A stretch of DNA of 64,000 nucleotides, taken from the NCBI GenBank assembly GCA_964558465.1, contig CAZLEF010000001.1, forward strand, positions 62,001-126,000, given 5' to 3'. The notes below the pieces were generated by a model. The model made no database searches. It had not been told where the DNA came from and worked only from the letters and a program-made list of their open reading frames with translations. A program made the position numbers and the translations under genes. This DNA is from JACJYC01 sp964558465 (GTDB lineage Bacteria; Bacteroidota; Bacteroidia; Chitinophagales; Saprospiraceae). Of this stretch, positions 50,749 through 59,396 are shown one piece after another (within the stretch, counting starts at the first letter, position 1; the number at the start of each line of letters is the position of its first letter).

Positions 50749-51002
50749 ATGCGAATCAATAGTTGAATATTAATTTTTTGCGACATTGAGTCTTTTCAAA
50801 AAACCAGATGGCGGTTTATTGAACCACAATAGAAACAAAAGAACACAAAAGACAACAAAAATTGGCCTTGCCAATTTTTGTTGTTCACTATTGTGTCCTT
50901 ATGTGGTGAAAATATCCAAGTACCGGCAGGATGCGAAGCCATCCTACCAGGTTTTGAATGACTTTTCGGCAAAATAATCGAAATCCAACCCTTGATTCGC
51001 AT
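50749..51002. repeat. Palindromic spacer element after the first permease gene
   Basis: Between the two permease genes (50720-51488) there is no coding gene. ATGCGAATCAATAGTT (50749-50764) is identical to 34028-34043. An inverted TTGATTCGCAT lies at 50992-51002. A long interrupted hairpin is centred on 50868: ACAACAAAAATTGGC (50852-50866), loop CTT, and its complement (50870-50884), with outer CACAATAG / CTATTGTG and CCACA / TGTGG matches. AGGATGCGAAGCCATCCT forms a small hairpin near 50928-50945. It may terminate the first permease transcript. Confidence 0.55.
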
Positions 51003-51128
51003 TATTTATAATTTTCTGCAAACCATTTACAGGGTAATATTTAACTATTTTATACGCAGATACCGGGTAATTAAAACCCTCAACCATTAACCCGTATTCG
51101 GTTTCAACCACTCCGAAGGTTAAACAAT

Positions 51129-51165
51129 TGTCCATTTTCGAACACTTTTTGTCCGTTTTCGCACA
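51129..51165 (+). promoter_or_regulatory. Twin 16-bp operator (site B)
   Basis: TGTCCATTTTCGAACA (51129-51144) and TGTCCGTTTTCGCACA (51150-51165), again 5 bp apart. These are the clearest copies of the TGTCC-N6-GNACA pattern. Confidence 0.7.
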
Positions 51166-51229
51166 AAAAATTGCCTCAAAAAATACAGCCTTGCCCGCAA
51201 TAGATTGATTATCAGATCGATTAAAAAAA

Positions 51230-51245
51230 TGGCACAGCAATTGCC
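51230..51245 (+). promoter_or_regulatory. Sigma-54-type promoter (site B)
   Basis: TGGCACAGCAATTGCC matches the RpoN consensus closely (TGGCAC, GG-to-GC spacing 12, TTGC). The predicted transcript has a ~230-nt leader to the ATG at 51489 that carries the repeats at 51410-51480. Confidence 0.7.
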
Positions 51246-51409
51246 TCTGCCTTGTCAGCGTTTTTCTTTCATAAGGCGCCCGCCCGTTCCCCGGGCGTGC
51301 CTTTTTTTCCATCGCGCCGGTCCGGGATGTCGTTAATTGCTGAATACCACAAATTCATCCTGCGGGCCGGCGCTGATGGCGCTTTCTCTGGATCCTGGAT
51401 CGAGCGTCC

Positions 51410-51480
51410 AGCATCCAACACGCCACAGGCGTGGCCAGTATCAAGCATCCACCACGCCACAGGCGTGGCCAGCATCTAAC
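51410..51480. repeat. 29-bp direct repeats with an internal palindrome in the permease leader
   Basis: Two 29-bp copies (51410-51438 and 51444-51472, one mismatch) plus a partial third (AGCATCTAAC). Each holds the palindrome CACGCC-ACA-GGCGTG, so the leader RNA could fold into two hairpins ending 16 bp before the start codon. Confidence 0.8.
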
Positions 51481-51488
51481 AAATTAAT

Positions 51489-53942
51489 ATGATTCTACCC
51501 AACCTGAAGCCCGCCATCCGGCAGTTCAAGCGCAACAAATTGCATGCTGTTATCAATATACTTGGCCTGTCGATTGGTATGGCGGCGTGCCTGGTCATTT
51601 ATCTGATCACCAGCCATGAATTGGGATTTGACACTTTCCGGCAGGGCGGCGACCGGATTTACCGGATTTACTCCCGGTTCTCGGGTACCTTTGACGGGAC
51701 CAACCGCGGAGTTGCAGCTCCCCTGGGTCTCTGGTGCAGGGAAAACCTTAAAGGGGTTGAACAAGTGGCCCCGATGCATACCTACAACGCCCAACTCAGG
51801 GTCGTCCACCCCGGAGGAGAGATGAAGGATATGGGCAATCAATCCGATATTACCCGCGTCACACCCGATTATTTCCACCTTTTCAAGGATTATAAATGGC
51901 TTACCGGGACACCAGAAACGGCTTTATCACAGCCGTATTCCGTAGTGCTTACCGAGAAAAAAGCCAAACAATATTTTGGATTGGACGATCCCTCCGATGC
52001 TGTCGGCAAACAGTTGCTGTACGGCGATTCCCTTTTTGTGACCGTAACGGGCATTATCCAGGCAGAAACACGGCAGACCGACCTGTACTTCAACGATTTT
52101 ATTTCATTTGCCACCCTCGACGCATTCCGGCAATTCCGCCGGGGCATCACCCTCGACGACTGGAGCAGCACCAACAGCAGTTCGCAATTGTTCATCCAAC
52201 TGGACCCCAACACCACAGCGGAAAACATTCAGGCACAATTGAAAGGAGCGGAGGAATTGTATAAAAAAGCCGGCAGCGAATGGGGGTTTGTCGCATCCTA
52301 TCTGCTGCAACCCCTGGCGGATTTGCATTTCAATACTGAGATCGGTATTTTTGACCAGACCCCCTGGTCGGCGGCCAGTAAATCAACCATGCATTTGCTG
52401 GTGCTGATCGCGGCCCTTTTGCTGCTGATTGCGGCCATCAATTTCATCAACCTCGAAACCGCGCAATCCACCCTGAGGGCCAGGGAGATCGGCGTGCGGA
52501 AAGCCCTGGGCAGTTCGCGCGGGGCGCTGATCCGGCAATTCCTGGGGGAGACTTTTATCCTGACCGTTGTTTCGGTGGGCCTGGCGGTCGTTTTAACCCA
52601 ATGGGCGCTCCATTATTTTAAGGAATTTATCCCTGAAGGCGTCCAATTCCAGCCAGGTAACCCGGCGACGCTGGCCTTTTTACTGGCCACAACGATCGGG
52701 GTGACCTTGCTGGCGGGGGCGTATCCCGCCTTTATTTTATCGGCGTTCAGGCCGGCATTGGCGCTCAAAGACCGGGTGTGGGTCTCCCTGCGGGGTTCGG
52801 GCAGCCTGAATTTGAGGCGGGGGTTAGTCATTTTTCAATTTATCGTTGCGCAGGTGCTGATACTGGGCACGCTGGCCATTGGCGGCCAGATCCGGTATAT
52901 GCTCAACAAAGACCTGGGGTTCGACCAGGATGCGTTGATCCAGTTTAGTACTCCCTGGCAGGACACCACCGGCCGGAAATTGGTTCTGTACCAGGAATTG
53001 CGCAATATCCCGGGCGTCCTTTCGGTCAGCCTGAATGACGGCCCCCCGGCAGAAAGCGGCTACAGCTCCAGCATCATCTGGTACAACAACGGCAAGGAGG
53101 AAGTCAGCCATAATGTTTTCCGGAAGTTCGGCGATACCGCTTTCATCCACTTGTACGACCTGGAGTTGCTGGCCGGCCGGAATGTGCTGCCCAGCGATAC
53201 GGTAAAGGAATTCATCATCAACGAAACCTACGCCCGGCAATTGGGTTTTGCCGCTCCGGAAGACGCTATCAACAAAATGCTGAAATACCAAAGCAGTTTG
53301 ATGCCCATTGTCGGCGTCGTAGAGGATTTCCATATTTTTTCCCTTCACCAGGCAATCGAGCCGACGGCGATTGCCTGTGCAATGGAAGACTTTACGGAGT
53401 TCGGTCTGAAACTGCAGACCACGGGGCGGAACGCCGCTGATTTCACGGCAGTTGTGGAAAAGATCAAAGAAAAATGGACCGGGCTTTACCCAGAGGAACC
53501 TTTTGACTATTCGTTCCTGGATGAATCCATTGCCAAATTTTATGAAGCCGAGCAACGGACCTCCAAACTTGCAAAAACGGCCACTATAATGGCGATCCTG
53601 CTGTCCTGCCTGGGTTTGTTGGGTCTGGTATCTTTTTCTGCCCTTCAACGCACCAGGGAGATCGGTATCCGGAAAGTGCTGGGCGCATCGGTGGCCAGCA
53701 TTGTATCGCTGTTGTCGCGGGAATTTATCTGGCTGATCGGCATCGCATTTATGATTGCTGCGCCTTTAGCCTGGTTTTTTGCCAGACAATGGCTCAACAA
53801 ATTTGCCTACCATTACAATCTGAACTGGACGCTCTTCATCCTGACCGGGCTGATCGCCATCGCGATTGCCTTCCTGACGATGAGCATACAGAGCATCCGG
53901 GCGGCGAGGGCCAATCCGGCGGAGAGTTTGAAGAGTGAGTAG
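51489..53942 (+). CDS. FtsX/MacB-type ABC transporter permease, second copy
   Basis: An 817-aa paralogue of the gene at 48272 with the same duplicated layout: LKPAIRQFKRNKLHAVINIL and LGLSIGMAACLVIYLITSHE, a MacB-like domain (FDTFRQGGDRIYRIYSRF, YSVVLTEKKAKQYFGLDDP), then LETAQSTLRAREIGVRKALG SSRGALIRQFLG, a second half beginning VIFQFIVAQVLILGTLAIGG, and SFSALQRTREIGIRKVLGAS near the end. No ATPase gene lies nearby. The twin operator and sigma-54 site upstream predict co-regulation with the other two permeases. The gene ends 130 bp before a strong terminator. Confidence 0.9.
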   Translation: MILPNLKPAIRQFKRNKLHAVINILGLSIGMAACLVIYLITSHELGFDTFRQGGDRIYRIYSRFSGTFDGTNRGVAAPLGLWCRENLKGVEQVAPMHTYNAQLRVVHPGGEMKDMGNQSDITRVTPDYFHLFKDYKWLTGTPETALSQPYSVVLTEKKAKQYFGLDDPSDAVGKQLLYGDSLFVTVTGIIQAETRQTDLYFNDFISFATLDAFRQFRRGITLDDWSSTNSSSQLFIQLDPNTTAENIQAQLKGAEELYKKAGSEWGFVASYLLQPLADLHFNTEIGIFDQTPWSAASKSTMHLLVLIAALLLLIAAINFINLETAQSTLRAREIGVRKALGSSRGALIRQFLGETFILTVVSVGLAVVLTQWALHYFKEFIPEGVQFQPGNPATLAFLLATTIGVTLLAGAYPAFILSAFRPALALKDRVWVSLRGSGSLNLRRGLVIFQFIVAQVLILGTLAIGGQIRYMLNKDLGFDQDALIQFSTPWQDTTGRKLVLYQELRNIPGVLSVSLNDGPPAESGYSSSIIWYNNGKEEVSHNVFRKFGDTAFIHLYDLELLAGRNVLPSDTVKEFIINETYARQLGFAAPEDAINKMLKYQSSLMPIVGVVEDFHIFSLHQAIEPTAIACAMEDFTEFGLKLQTTGRNAADFTAVVEKIKEKWTGLYPEEPFDYSFLDESIAKFYEAEQRTSKLAKTATIMAILLSCLGLLGLVSFSALQRTREIGIRKVLGASVASIVSLLSREFIWLIGIAFMIAAPLAWFFARQWLNKFAYHYNLNWTLFILTGLIAIAIAFLTMSIQSIRAARANPAESLKSE

Positions 53943-54072
53943 TTTGTAGTTGGCAGTTGGCAGTCCACAGTATCGTTTTACCTGATTTTTCGATCCCGGT
54001 AAAGGCCATTTTTGATGAAGATGAGAACGCAAAAACCTTGAAAGGTTTACTGTAAAATTAATTGTTTAAAAG

Positions 54073-54112
54073 AAAGGGCCATTCCCGTCTGTCGACGGGA
54101 ATGGCCCTTTTT
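54073..54112. terminator. Strong terminator after the second permease gene
   Basis: Perfect 17-bp arms (AAAGGGCCATTCCCGTC at 54073-54089 and its complement at 54094-54110) with loop TGTC and a short T-run on both sides make a bidirectional rho-independent terminator. The spacer 53943-54239 otherwise holds a degenerate 7-bp repeat near 53949 and no gene. Confidence 0.85.
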
Positions 54113-54239
54113 AGTTGCCATTACGGCGGCGTTTTCCTCATGGGATCATAACGGGTTGATATTACCCGTGAAGTTTGTGATGCCGCCTTTTTCCGGATTG
54201 ATTGCAGGCGCGCAAATAAAAATTCGCGCTATACACTGC

Positions 54240-54749
54240 TTACTTTTTCTTTTTCACTTCTTTAACAGCCGGAGCAACAGCCGGTTTGGCGGCCTTTTTA
54301 GCCGTAGCAGCCACCTTTTTGGCAGGCGCTTGAGCCGGAACTTCCTTCACTGCCGGAGCAGCTTTGGCAACCGGCGCCTTTTTTGCAGCCGGAGCAGCCT
54401 TGGGCGCCGGAGCAGCTTTGGCGGCTTTTGCCTTTACAGCTACCGGTTCAAGGGCAATAACCGCATTATCCACACCAAAAGGCGTCGGAATATAGCCGTC
54501 AGCGTTGCCGTCGGTGATCCAGGTCGTGTTGTCGATCAGATAACGGAATTCATATTGGCGGCCTGCTTCCAGTTCAACCACAGCTTCAAGCGTGGTTTTC
54601 TTGAAAGACATGGGCGCGCCTGCACTCCAGCTCCAATCATTGAAAGTACCCAATACGCGTACTTCTTTTGCTCCGTTGACCGCTTCTTTCGGCAATACGA
54701 AAGTGACTTTGCAAGCGGCTTTGTCTTTGAGATACTGTTTTTTTAACAT
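54240..54749 (-). CDS. CBM48/AMPK-type glycogen-binding domain protein with basic Ala-Pro-Lys tail
   Basis: A 169-aa cytoplasmic protein. Residues ~10-95 are an early-set/CBM48 domain: KVTFVLPKEAVNGAKEVRVLGTFNDWSW-type strands, then EAVVELEAGRQYEFRYLIDN and WITDGNADGYIPTPFG. Residues ~100-169 are a low-complexity tail of Ala, Pro and Lys with repeated units such as AKAAPAPKAAPA, ending in KKKK, like histone H1-like tails. The domain usually binds alpha-glucan; the tail may bind nucleic acid or a polyanion (inference). The ATG at 54749 follows a good promoter at 54811. Confidence 0.75.
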   Translation of the reverse strand: MLKKQYLKDKAACKVTFVLPKEAVNGAKEVRVLGTFNDWSWSAGAPMSFKKTTLEAVVELEAGRQYEFRYLIDNTTWITDGNADGYIPTPFGVDNAVIALEPVAVKAKAAKAAPAPKAAPAAKKAPVAKAAPAVKEVPAQAPAKKVAATAKKAAKPAVAPAVKEVKKKK

Positions 54750-54810
54750 TTTTTCCAGGTTTAAGTGGTTGATGGTAAGTGTTTTTTTTACACTAAGACG
54801 TAAACCAATG

Positions 54811-54842
54811 CAAAGATATTGTGTATTTTGCTGATTTTCAAA
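54811..54842 (-). promoter_or_regulatory. Promoter of the CBM48 gene
   Basis: On the minus strand TTTG (54839-54842) and TATCTTTG (54811-54818) are 20 bp apart, matching the -33/-7 pattern exactly. The leader to the ATG is ~55 nt. Confidence 0.65.
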
Positions 54843-54984
54843 GAAAAAAGATTTATTACTCTTTTGGAACCGATCCTGCGGTTTGGATAAAAATTCCCGA
54901 TTCCGAATAAAAAAGCGGAAAAATATTGTGAAATCCAATAAGCTTTTTGAATGTTTGGAGGCTGCCAAATTTTTTGGCGTAAAA

Positions 54985-55020
54985 AAAAATTCAGTTTTTT
55001 TGAAAAAAAACTGAATTTTT
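54985..55020 (-). terminator. AT-rich terminator of the CAT-like gene
   Basis: AAAAATTCAGTTTTTTT (54985-55001) and its complement (55004-55020) make a 17-bp hairpin with a 2-nt loop. Read on the minus strand, a T-run follows the hairpin. It begins at the stop codon of the acetyltransferase gene. Confidence 0.7.
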
Positions 55021-55664
55021 CAGGGCAACCATTCCTCGGAATGTCTGAAAAGGGCTTCTGCTGACTGGAAAAACGCACCCACTTGCCGACCGTCCACCAG
55101 GGCGTGATGAGCGAGTACGGCCACCGGCATCCTGGTTCTTCCTTCCATAAGGTCGTATTTTCCCCAGGTGATCCTGGGCACGGAATCAGCCGGCGTATAA
55201 TGCATGGCATGGGTAAGCCCGGTAAATGAAGCCCAGGGGAATGCCGACATAAAAAGGTAATCGTCACGCCCGTCCTGGTTTTCAAAAACAGGGTTGCGGT
55301 ACCTATCCGCCATTTGCCTGGCTGCGGCTACCAGGAAGGTATGGCAGTCGGGATCAAAATCCACTTCGCAAAAACTGAAAACGCCGGATGTTTCCGTAGA
55401 AACGGTAAAGGAAGGATGTACCCGGGTATGCTCCACCACTTTGTCCTGGCGGATCCGTTGCCGGAACTCAGGTATTTCATTAGCAGCCCTGGAAAGTGCG
55501 TAAGCCACTGCGGCCGTAAAATTATGCCCGCCCTGCCGTACCTGTTCCGGGAAACCCGTGATGTCAACCGGTACGCAGATATTAAAATGGGGCTGATCCA
55601 TTTTCCGAAAAAAATCGAAATGCTTTTGGCGGTGGGGGTTGCCGAATTTTATTTCCCGTGGCAA
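55020..55664 (-). CDS. Chloramphenicol acetyltransferase-like protein (CatA fold)
   Basis: A 214-aa protein of CatA length, starting at a TTG that overlaps the secA end by 16 bp; PREIKFGNPHRQKHFDFF aligns with the CAT N-terminus (normally WxRKEHFEFF), so the ATG further in would truncate it. Other CAT features are FTAAVAYALSRAANEIPEFR, FTVSTETSGVFSFCEVDFD, PWASFTGLTHAM and the catalytic HHALVDGRQVGAFFQ. It transfers acetyl from acetyl-CoA; the acceptor may be chloramphenicol or another small molecule. A resistance phenotype cannot be claimed from sequence. Translational coupling to secA is suggested by the overlap. Confidence 0.85.
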   Translation of the reverse strand: MPREIKFGNPHRQKHFDFFRKMDQPHFNICVPVDITGFPEQVRQGGHNFTAAVAYALSRAANEIPEFRQRIRQDKVVEHTRVHPSFTVSTETSGVFSFCEVDFDPDCHTFLVAAARQMADRYRNPVFENQDGRDDYLFMSAFPWASFTGLTHAMHYTPADSVPRITWGKYDLMEGRTRMPVAVLAHHALVDGRQVGAFFQSAEALFRHSEEWLP

Positions 55665-58600
55665 TGTTTGTATTTTTTACCGCTGCCGCAGGGACAAAGG
55701 TCGTTTCTGCCTACCTTTTCTTCCACCCGGCGGAAAGTTTCCGGTTTGGCCGGGCGCTGGCTGACCGATTCGGCTGCTCTTCGGGCGGCATCCTCACTTT
55801 TGTTGGTGCGGGTCCGGCTCAGGTCGGTACGCACTTCGCGGGCCTGCTGCACGGCCTGTCCCTCCGGAATGAACAAAGAACCTTTGGCCAGGTAAGCTGT
55901 AACGGCCTCGTTGATCTCCATGATCAGATGCTCGAACAGGTTGTAGGCCTCCATTTTGTAAATGACCAACGGGTCCTTTTGTTCAAAGGAAGCGCCTTGC
56001 ACAGATTCTTTCAGTTCGTCCATTGAGCGAAGGTGCTCTTTCCACTTATCGTCGATGATAGCGAGGGTGACGGCTTTTTCGATATCGTGGGTAATGGATT
56101 TTCCTTTGGTTTTGACAGCCTTTTCGATTTCAGCCGAAATGGGCAACGGGTGCGAACTGCCGTCTGTAAAGGGTATCAGGATGCGTTTGTACCGTTCGCG
56201 TTGCGTTTCGTAAACATGGCGGACCTGGGGCATCACCATATCTGCGATCCCCTGGAATTTGCGGTGGTAAAACTCGTTGAATTGTTCGAGTACACGTGCG
56301 CAGATCTCATCCTGGCGGCCTTCCGTAAAGTCAGCGGCATCCATCTGCGGATCAAAACCGATCGTATTCAGCGCATCCCGGCGGAAGCTTTCAAAATTTC
56401 CTTCTTTTTTGTGGGCATAAACAATGTTTTCGACCATTGCCTCAAACATGGTATTCAGGTCGACGACCAGGCGCTCGCCGGAGACCGCATTTTTCCGTTT
56501 TGTATAAATGGCCTCGCGCTGGATGTTCATAACGTCGTCATATTCCAGCAGGCGTTTGCGGATGCCGAAGTTGTTTTCCTCTACTTTTTTCTGCGCCCGT
56601 TCGATCGACCTGGTGACCATCGAGTGCTGGATGACCTCGCCCTCTTTGTGGCCCATTCGGTCCATAATGGAAGCGATCCGTTCCGACTGAAAGAGCCGCA
56701 TCAGTTTATCCTCCAGGGAAACATAGAATTGCGAAGTACCGGGGTCGCCCTGGCGGCCTGCGCGGCCCCTGAGCTGGCGGTCGATCCGGCGGGATTCGTG
56801 GCGTTCGGTACCGATAATGGCCAGGCCGCCTGCTTTTTTAACTTCTTCCGTGATCTTGATGTCGGTGCCCCGGCCGGCCATGTTGGTGGCGATGGTCACT
56901 TTGCCGGCCCGGCCCGCTTCCGCCACGATTTCGGCTTCGCGCTGGTGTTGTTTGGCGTTGAGCACGTTGTGGTCGAGCCCCTTCATCTTGAGCATCCGGC
57001 TGAGTTTTTCAGAGATCTCCACCGAAGTGGTACCCACCAGAATCGGGCGGCCGGCCTGGCTCAGTTTCACGATCTCATCGATGACCGCGTTGAATTTTTC
57101 GCGTTCCGTTTTGAACACCAGGTCTTCCTCGTCTTTCCGGATAACCGGCTTATTGGTCGGGATGACCACCACATCGAGTTTGTAAATTTGCCAGAATTCG
57201 CTGGCTTCGGTTTCTGCCGTACCGGTCATACCCGCCAGCTTGTGGTACATTCTGAAGTAATTCTGGAGGGTAACGGTGGCATAGGTTTGGGTGATCTCGC
57301 CGACTTTTACGTTCTCTTTGGCTTCCAGGGCCTGGTGCAGGCCGTCGGAATAACGGCGGCCCTCCATCATGCGGCCCGTCTGTTCATCAACGATCTTGAC
57401 CTGGCCGTCGATCACCACGTATTCGTCGTCGCGTTCAAAAAGGGTATAGGCCTTCAGCAACTGGCTGATCGCGTGCAGACGCCTTGATTTTATGGTAAAA
57501 TCCTGGGATAATTTGTTTTTGGCTTCATCTTTTTCGATCTTGGTCAGGGAAGAATCGTTGTCGATCTCTACCATTCGCGTAGCGATATCGGGCATGACAA
57601 AAGAGCTGGAATCATCGCTGCCCTGGGAGAGGAAATCGGTTCCGAGTTCTGTCAATTCGACGTTCCTGTTCTTTTCATCGATCACAAAAAGCAAGGGCGC
57701 GTCTACAAGGTGCATGTTTTTGGATTGCTCCTGCATGTAGTGGTTCTCTGCTTTCTGGACCAGCACTTTCACGCCTTCTTCGCTCATAAATTTGATGAGC
57801 GGCCGGTACTTGGGCAAACCGCGGTAGGCGCGCAACAAGGACATGCCGGCTTCGCCTTCCTGGAATCCCGTTTCACCTTTATCGAACTGTTTCCGTCCTT
57901 CGCTCAAAAAGCCGGTGACTAATTTTTGCTGGGCGGCCATCAGCCGTTCTACAAAGGGTTTCAGTTCGATATATTCCTGGTCGTCGGCGCCGTGCGAAAC
58001 CGGACCGGAAATGATCAGCGGGGTACGGGCGTCGTCGACCAGAACGGAGTCCACTTCATCCACCATGACATAGTGGTGTTTGCGCTGCACCATTTCCTCC
58101 ATGGAGCGCACCATGTTGTCGCGCAGATAATCGAAGCCGAATTCGTTATTGGTGCCGTAAGTGATATCACAAAGGTAGGCATTGCGTCTTTCCGGAGAGT
58201 GCGGGCGGTATTTATCGATGCAATCCACGGTCAGGAACAGGAATTCGAAGATGGGGCCGACCCACTCGCCGTCCCTGCGCGCCAGGTAGTCGTTGACGGT
58301 CACAATATGAACTCCCTGGGCGGCAAGCCCGTTCAGGTAGGCGGGCAAAGTGGCCACCAGGGTTTTGCCTTCGCCTGTGCCCATTTCCGCGATTTTGCCT
58401 TCGTGCAGGGCGATGCCGCCGATGAGCTGCACGTCATAGTGCACCATGTTCCAGGTGACTTCACCGCCTGCAGCCACCCAGCTGTTGTGCCAGATCGCTT
58501 TGGCGCCGTCGATCCTGACGTAGGATTTTCCGGGGCGGGCGGCCAGGTCGCGGTCATGTTGGGTAGCGGTGACCTCCAGGGCCGGGTTTGCGGAAAAACG

Positions 58601-58966
58601 ACTGGCCGTCTCTTTCACAACGGCAAAAGCAGCGGGGAGCAATTCCTTGAGCACCACTTCGAGCTGTTTGTCGCGTTCTTCGCGCAGTTTGTCCAGTTCA
58701 TTGAAGAGCGCTTCCTTTTCCTGCACATCTTCCTGTTGCTCGGCTTCCGCCTTTACAGATTCGATATCGGCATCGATCTCGGATAAAAACTCAGCAATGC
58801 GCGCACGGAATTCATGGGTTTTGTTCCGCAGTTCATCATTGCTGAGATTTTTGAGTTCCTGGAATATTTCGTTGGCCCGGTCTACAAGCGGAAGGTAGGT
58901 GGCAACATCCCGTTCATATTTGGTGCCAAATAATTTTTTTAAAGAAGAACCAATAGCTTTGAACAT
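55649..58966 (-). CDS. secA: Preprotein translocase ATPase SecA
   Basis: An 1105-aa motor protein that drives Sec export. NBD1: EMGTGEGKTLVATLPAYLNG (Walker A) and VMVDEVDSVLVDDARTPLI (Walker B). The preprotein cross-linking domain follows. NBD2 shows LVGTTSVEISEKLSRMLK, TIATNMAGRGTDIKI and GLAIIGTERHESRRIDRQLR with GRAGRQGDPG. The C-terminal linker leads to the zinc finger NDLCPCGSGKKYKHCHGK. It is ~200 residues longer than E. coli SecA because of insertions seen in Bacteroidota. Transcription probably starts from TATCTTTG at 59004-59011. Confidence 0.97.
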   Translation of the reverse strand: MFKAIGSSLKKLFGTKYERDVATYLPLVDRANEIFQELKNLSNDELRNKTHEFRARIAEFLSEIDADIESVKAEAEQQEDVQEKEALFNELDKLREERDKQLEVVLKELLPAAFAVVKETASRFSANPALEVTATQHDRDLAARPGKSYVRIDGAKAIWHNSWVAAGGEVTWNMVHYDVQLIGGIALHEGKIAEMGTGEGKTLVATLPAYLNGLAAQGVHIVTVNDYLARRDGEWVGPIFEFLFLTVDCIDKYRPHSPERRNAYLCDITYGTNNEFGFDYLRDNMVRSMEEMVQRKHHYVMVDEVDSVLVDDARTPLIISGPVSHGADDQEYIELKPFVERLMAAQQKLVTGFLSEGRKQFDKGETGFQEGEAGMSLLRAYRGLPKYRPLIKFMSEEGVKVLVQKAENHYMQEQSKNMHLVDAPLLFVIDEKNRNVELTELGTDFLSQGSDDSSSFVMPDIATRMVEIDNDSSLTKIEKDEAKNKLSQDFTIKSRRLHAISQLLKAYTLFERDDEYVVIDGQVKIVDEQTGRMMEGRRYSDGLHQALEAKENVKVGEITQTYATVTLQNYFRMYHKLAGMTGTAETEASEFWQIYKLDVVVIPTNKPVIRKDEEDLVFKTEREKFNAVIDEIVKLSQAGRPILVGTTSVEISEKLSRMLKMKGLDHNVLNAKQHQREAEIVAEAGRAGKVTIATNMAGRGTDIKITEEVKKAGGLAIIGTERHESRRIDRQLRGRAGRQGDPGTSQFYVSLEDKLMRLFQSERIASIMDRMGHKEGEVIQHSMVTRSIERAQKKVEENNFGIRKRLLEYDDVMNIQREAIYTKRKNAVSGERLVVDLNTMFEAMVENIVYAHKKEGNFESFRRDALNTIGFDPQMDAADFTEGRQDEICARVLEQFNEFYHRKFQGIADMVMPQVRHVYETQRERYKRILIPFTDGSSHPLPISAEIEKAVKTKGKSITHDIEKAVTLAIIDDKWKEHLRSMDELKESVQGASFEQKDPLVIYKMEAYNLFEHLIMEINEAVTAYLAKGSLFIPEGQAVQQAREVRTDLSRTRTNKSEDAARRAAESVSQRPAKPETFRRVEEKVGRNDLCPCGSGKKYKHCHGK

Positions 58967-59003
58967 ATCTTTTTTCTTTGAGAAGAATCATCAATCAGGC
59001 CTG

Positions 59004-59011
59004 CAAAGATA
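59004..59011 (-). promoter_or_regulatory. -7 element of secA
   Basis: TATCTTTG on the minus strand matches TAnnTTTG exactly, 37 bp upstream of the secA ATG. No TTG sits at the -33 distance. Confidence 0.45.
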
Positions 59012-59170
59012 CAATATAGGGACGGTAATTTGCGCTGAAAAAAGGATAAATGCGCGGTGCGGCGCCTATATGTTAGCCCATACTACCGGACAAGTTGCCC
59101 TTTTGGCTGAGGACTGGGCGACGGCCCATAGGGCTCCTTTGGAGGGAGAGAGGGTGAAAGCGTTGCGTTT

Positions 59171-59242
59171 CTCCCCATCTCCAAGTCTCCAAGTCTCCCC
59201 ATCTCCCCATCTCCAAGTCTCGTAGTCTCCAAGTCTCCCCGT
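59171..59242. repeat. 8-bp tandem repeat, nine units
   Basis: Nine 8-bp units of the types CTCCCCAT, CTCCAAGT, CTCGTAGT and CTCCCCGT follow without a break in the 430-bp spacer between secA and the lipoprotein gene. The rest of the spacer (58967-59396) has no gene besides the two promoter elements. Confidence 0.9.
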
Positions 59243-59303
59243 CTTTCGTTTAAAAACAAAAATGTCCAGCAGTATGCTGCCAGCCACAACCGTACCAACT
59301 CAT

Positions 59304-59331
59304 TTGGTAATGACAAAATGGCGTATTTTTG
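59304..59331 (+). promoter_or_regulatory. Promoter-like site before the lipoprotein gene
   Basis: TTG (59304-59306) and TATTTTTG (59324-59331) are 17 bp apart, slightly short of the 19-20 bp norm. It faces the gene at 59397. Confidence 0.35.
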
Positions 59332-59396
59332 AAAACAACACGCAACTTTAACAGGTTTTACCGTTGGATCATTTAAACAACGCATACCTTCAATTT

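Noticed and set aside
50749..51002. Transposon ends formed by ATGCGAATCAA and TTGATTCGCAT
   Set aside because: The flanking sequences are not in mirror order, so these do not behave as terminal inverted repeats.
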